A DNA stretch of 64,000 nucleotides from Pseudomonas sp. Leaf58 (GTDB lineage: Bacteria > Pseudomonadota > Gammaproteobacteria > Pseudomonadales > Pseudomonadaceae), in NCBI RefSeq assembly GCF_003627215.1, contig NZ_CP032677.1, positions 2,113,501 to 2,177,500 on the forward strand, given 5' to 3'. The notes beneath the pieces were generated by a model. It ran no database searches, was not told the DNA's origin, and saw only the letters and a program-made list of their open reading frames with translations. The stretch's first letter is position 1, and each line of letters starts with the position of its first letter. The position numbers and the translations under genes were made by a program. Of the stretch, positions 61,640 to 64,000 are shown in pieces.

Positions 61640-62650
61640 ATGCGCGATAGCGATTCGGTCGCCGTGTACTTTCTCAATGCCATGCTCCACGCCCTGCGCG
61701 ACTGCCCTGCCGAACGCGATGCGCAGTTGCGTGCGGTGGGTATCGACCCGCACCTGCTGGAGCAACCCCAGGCCCGGGTGCCAGCCAAGGCCTTTGCCCA
61801 GCTATGGCTGGCGCTGATCCAGCGCCTGGACGACGAGTTCTTCCGCCTGGACAGCCACGGCATGCCGCAGGGCAGTTTCGCCCTGATCTGCCGGGGCCTG
61901 ATCCTGGAGCCGAACCTGGAAAAGGCCTTGCGCCAGTGCATGGGTGGTTTTGGCCTGTTCCTGCGGGATCTACGCGGCAGCTTGACGGTGCGCGGCGGGC
62001 GGGCGCTGATCAGCGTGCAGTCGAGCATTGCCGACTCGCTGACCCGGGTGTATGCCGAGGAAACCTACCTAGTACTGATGATCGGCATGTTGTGCTGGCT
62101 AGCCGGGCGGCGGATCGCTATCGACCGCACCGAGCTGGCAGTGACGCGCCCGGCCCAGGAGGACGACCTATTGTTATGGGGGCCAGACCTGCGCCTGGGC
62201 AGCGGGCGCACCGAGGTGGAATTCGACAGCGCCTACCTGCGCCTGCCAGTGGTGCAGGACCTGGCGGCCCTGAAAACCTTCCTGCGCAGCGCGCCGCAAG
62301 GGCTGGTGATTCGCTTTCGTAACCAAAACGGGCTAGTCGCCGAGGTGTACCGGCACCTGCGTGCACGGTGCTATGGGCAGTGGCCGACATTAACGGCGCT
62401 GGCGCAGCAGCAGGGGGTCAGTGCCAGTACTTTTCGCCGGCAGCTGGAGCGGGAGGGGCGTTCGTACCAGCAAATCAAGGACGAAGTGCGCCGGGCAATG
62501 GCCTTTGAGCGGTTGCGCGAAGGGGCGTTGAGCATTGCCGAGATTGCCGAGCAGACGGGGTTTCAGGAGCCCAGTGCGTTTCACCGGGCGTTCAAGAAAT
62601 GGACCGGGCAGAGCCCTGGGAGTTACCGGGCGCGATTGGCCGGGCGGTAA
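61640..62650 (+). CDS. AraC-family transcriptional regulator
   Basis: 336 residues: an Arabinose_bd-type N-terminal domain (about 20-200) and a C-terminal AraC DNA-binding domain with LAQQQGVSASTFRRQLEREG and SIAEIAEQTGFQEPSAFHRAFKKWTG. Divergent from the thiolase operon (168-bp gap), likely its activator along with TetR. Confidence 0.92.
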   Translation: MRDSDSVAVYFLNAMLHALRDCPAERDAQLRAVGIDPHLLEQPQARVPAKAFAQLWLALIQRLDDEFFRLDSHGMPQGSFALICRGLILEPNLEKALRQCMGGFGLFLRDLRGSLTVRGGRALISVQSSIADSLTRVYAEETYLVLMIGMLCWLAGRRIAIDRTELAVTRPAQEDDLLLWGPDLRLGSGRTEVEFDSAYLRLPVVQDLAALKTFLRSAPQGLVIRFRNQNGLVAEVYRHLRARCYGQWPTLTALAQQQGVSASTFRRQLEREGRSYQQIKDEVRRAMAFERLREGALSIAEIAEQTGFQEPSAFHRAFKKWTGQSPGSYRARLAGR

Positions 62651-62659
62651 TTTTTCGGT

Positions 62660-62740
62660 GTGTCCCTTCGCGGGCAAGCCCGCTCCTACAGGTACAGCGA
62701 CACCTGTGTAGAAGCGGGTTTACCCGAAGAGGCCGCTGCA
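62660..62740. repeat. REP pair, second copy damaged
   Basis: CTTCGCGGGCAAGCCCGCTC, then inverted GAAGCGGGTTTACCCGAAGA, where a GCG triplet has been lost and one base changed. Between convergent genes. Confidence 0.8.
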
Positions 62741-62756
62741 GGCTGCCGCTCAATGA

Positions 62757-63194
62757 TCAGGCCGGCACCATGGCAAAGCCGACTCCGAAGCGGTTCCAGG
62801 CATTGATGGCGGCAATCGCCAGGGTCAGGTTGGCCACCTCGGCCGGCTCGAAGTGCTCCTGCAAGGCTTCATATGTCGCCTGCGGTGCCCCGCGCTCGGG
62901 CAGCCGGGTCAGGCTCTCGACCCAGGCCAGCGCAGCACGTTCGCGGGGGGTGAAGTAGGCGGTTTCCTGCCAGACGCACAAGGTTTGCAGGCGTGCTTCG
63001 GTTTCACCAGCCTTGCGTGCATCGTTGCTGTGCAGGTTGACGCAATAGGCGCAGCCATTGATCTGCGAAGCCCGCAGGCGTACCAGTTCCAGCAGTGAAT
63101 TCTCCAGGCCGCTCTTGGCCAGGGCCTGCTCCAGGCCGACCATCGCCTTGTAGGCCTCGGGGGCGTGCTTGGCCCATTCGATACGGTTGTGCAT
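62757..63194 (-). CDS. Carboxymuconolactone decarboxylase-family (AhpD-like) protein
   Basis: 145 residues with the redox motif CAYCVNLHSNDAR (CxxC and His) of AhpD-like peroxidase-associated proteins. ATG 63194 follows GGAGACAG; an ATG at 63206 is less likely. Probably an alkylhydroperoxidase-type reductase. Confidence 0.9.
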   Translation of the reverse strand: MHNRIEWAKHAPEAYKAMVGLEQALAKSGLENSLLELVRLRASQINGCAYCVNLHSNDARKAGETEARLQTLCVWQETAYFTPRERAALAWVESLTRLPERGAPQATYEALQEHFEPAEVANLTLAIAAINAWNRFGVGFAMVPA

Positions 63195-63395
63195 GGCTGT
63201 CTCCAAAGGGTGTGGGGTGGGATGGCGCTACTGTAGCGCCGCCCCTGCGCCGCCCCGATAGCCAATGGTGCCGATAAGTGGGAGGCCAATCGCCCCATTA
63301 AGGAGGCCACTGACAGGCATCCAATCTCTTCATTTCTGCCAGGCCAGCCAGGCCGGGATAATGGCCGGGTCTTGCTTCAAGAGAATCGAGTGACA

Positions 63396-64000
63396 ATGAG
63401 AGCTGCTCTGAACCTGTTGCTGGTGGTCCTGCTGGCGCTGAACCTGCGGCCGATCCTGACCAGTATCGGCCCCCTACTCGAACCTATGCGCGCCAGCACT
63501 GGCCTCGGCTACCAACAGGCGGCCTTGCTGACGGCGTTGCCAGTGCTGTGCATGGGCCTGGTGCCGCTGCTGCAACCTTGGTTGCGGCGCTGGCTCAGCG
63601 AGCATGGCGGTATGCTCGGTGGCCTGGCCGCCATCGCCGTGGCCTGCCTGTGGCGCTTGCAGCTGGACAGCGCCGGGGCGCTGATTGCCAGCGCGGTGGT
63701 CGCCGGGCTGGGGGTGGCGGTGGTGCAGGGCATGATGCCGGGGCTGGTCAACCGCTGGTTTCCAGGCCGCTTGGCGGCGGCGATGGGCCTGTATTCAGCA
63801 GCGTTGATGAGCGGCGGCGGCTTGGCCGCCGTGCTCGGGCCGCACCTTAGTGGCTATTTCGGCCACTGGCAGGCCGGCCTGGGCCTGTGGGCGATTCCGG
63901 CACTGCTGGCGTTGCTGGCCTGGGCTGTGCTGCGGCCACGGTCAGGGGCGCCGAAGCTGGCCGCTGCCACCAGCGGGCACTGGTTCGGCACGCGCCGGGC
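63396..64000 (+). CDS. CynX/NimT-family MFS transporter, 3' end outside window
   Basis: The first 201 residues only. It begins MRAALNLLLVVLLALNLRPILTS, with at least six hydrophobic spans and the family's GLGYQQAALLTALPVLCMG and VNRWFPGRLAAAMGLYSA motifs. This family exports or imports cyanate, nitroimidazole-like or related small compounds. GAG ahead of the ATG at 63396. The frame is open at 64000. Confidence 0.88.
   Translation, partial: MRAALNLLLVVLLALNLRPILTSIGPLLEPMRASTGLGYQQAALLTALPVLCMGLVPLLQPWLRRWLSEHGGMLGGLAAIAVACLWRLQLDSAGALIASAVVAGLGVAVVQGMMPGLVNRWFPGRLAAAMGLYSAALMSGGGLAAVLGPHLSGYFGHWQAGLGLWAIPALLALLAWAVLRPRSGAPKLAAATSGHWFGTRR

Overview
The window reads as chromosomal DNA of a fluorescent pseudomonad, most likely the Pseudomonas putida group. 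The grounds are the high-GC coding style, many dispersed REP-type palindromes with the core GCGGG(T/C)..(A/G)CCCGC, a pyoverdine gene set with PvdS-type promoters, an MvaT-family regulator, OprD and TorF-like porins, DUF1654, and MHS/AAHS transporters. No rRNA, tRNA, CRISPR array or intact insertion sequence was seen.

Layout. 0-8.3 kb: a PstS-like binding protein fused to an OmpA domain, a four-gene polyamine-type ABC importer, a RibBA-like protein, a DUF1330 protein and a pirin. 8.4-9.9 kb: a lower-GC island with a PAAR/Ntox44-type toxin and an overlapping membrane protein that is probably its immunity partner. 9.9-12.5 kb: an esterase with a divergent LysR regulator, then an unknown gene. 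12.5-23.4 kb: part of the pyoverdine locus. It holds mbtH and a type II thioesterase behind a PvdS-like promoter, the operon fpvGHJKCDEF (iron release from pyoverdine and its import) behind a Fur-like box, and pvdA behind an exact PvdS promoter; an isochorismatase-like gene and a DUF1615 gene sit between. 23.4-28 kb: a coiled-coil protein, PBP7, a cupin, a GNAT, a LysR remnant, an ICMT-like methyltransferase and a nucleotidyltransferase.

28-34.6 kb looks like a small uptake-and-hydrolysis unit: MHS transporter, C45 Ntn-hydrolase, LysR, periplasmic YtcJ-type amidohydrolase, and a TorF-type porin broken by two in-frame stops. A glutaminase follows. 35.7-43.5 kb is a catabolic cluster with two FAD dehydrogenases, a TIM-barrel isomerase, an AAHS transporter, an IclR regulator and a shikimate-dehydrogenase-like gene. 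Three 15-bp palindromes of the form (T/A)GGAA-N5-TTCCA lie ahead of three of its units and define a probable IclR regulon.

43.6-46.2 kb is a compact phage-like module: a PL7 (alginate lyase-like) protein without a signal peptide, a DUF1654 gene directly behind a LexA box, an S24-type repressor, and a small membrane/coiled-coil protein. Copies of a repeated operator, TTAGC-N5-GCTAA, sit ahead of the lyase and in the repressor's divergent promoter. This is the best candidate in the window for an undescribed regulatory system. 46.3-51.5 kb: a second AroE-like gene, gloA, an MvaT-family protein, OprD and cobF. 51.6-58.7 kb: a signalling cluster (receiver, CHASE3 hybrid kinase with three receivers, CheR, CheB-type esterase, second kinase, receiver), largely translationally coupled. 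58.8-64 kb: a TetR, 3-hydroxyacyl-CoA dehydrogenase and thiolase set, an AraC regulator, an AhpD-like protein and a CynX/NimT transporter cut by the window end.
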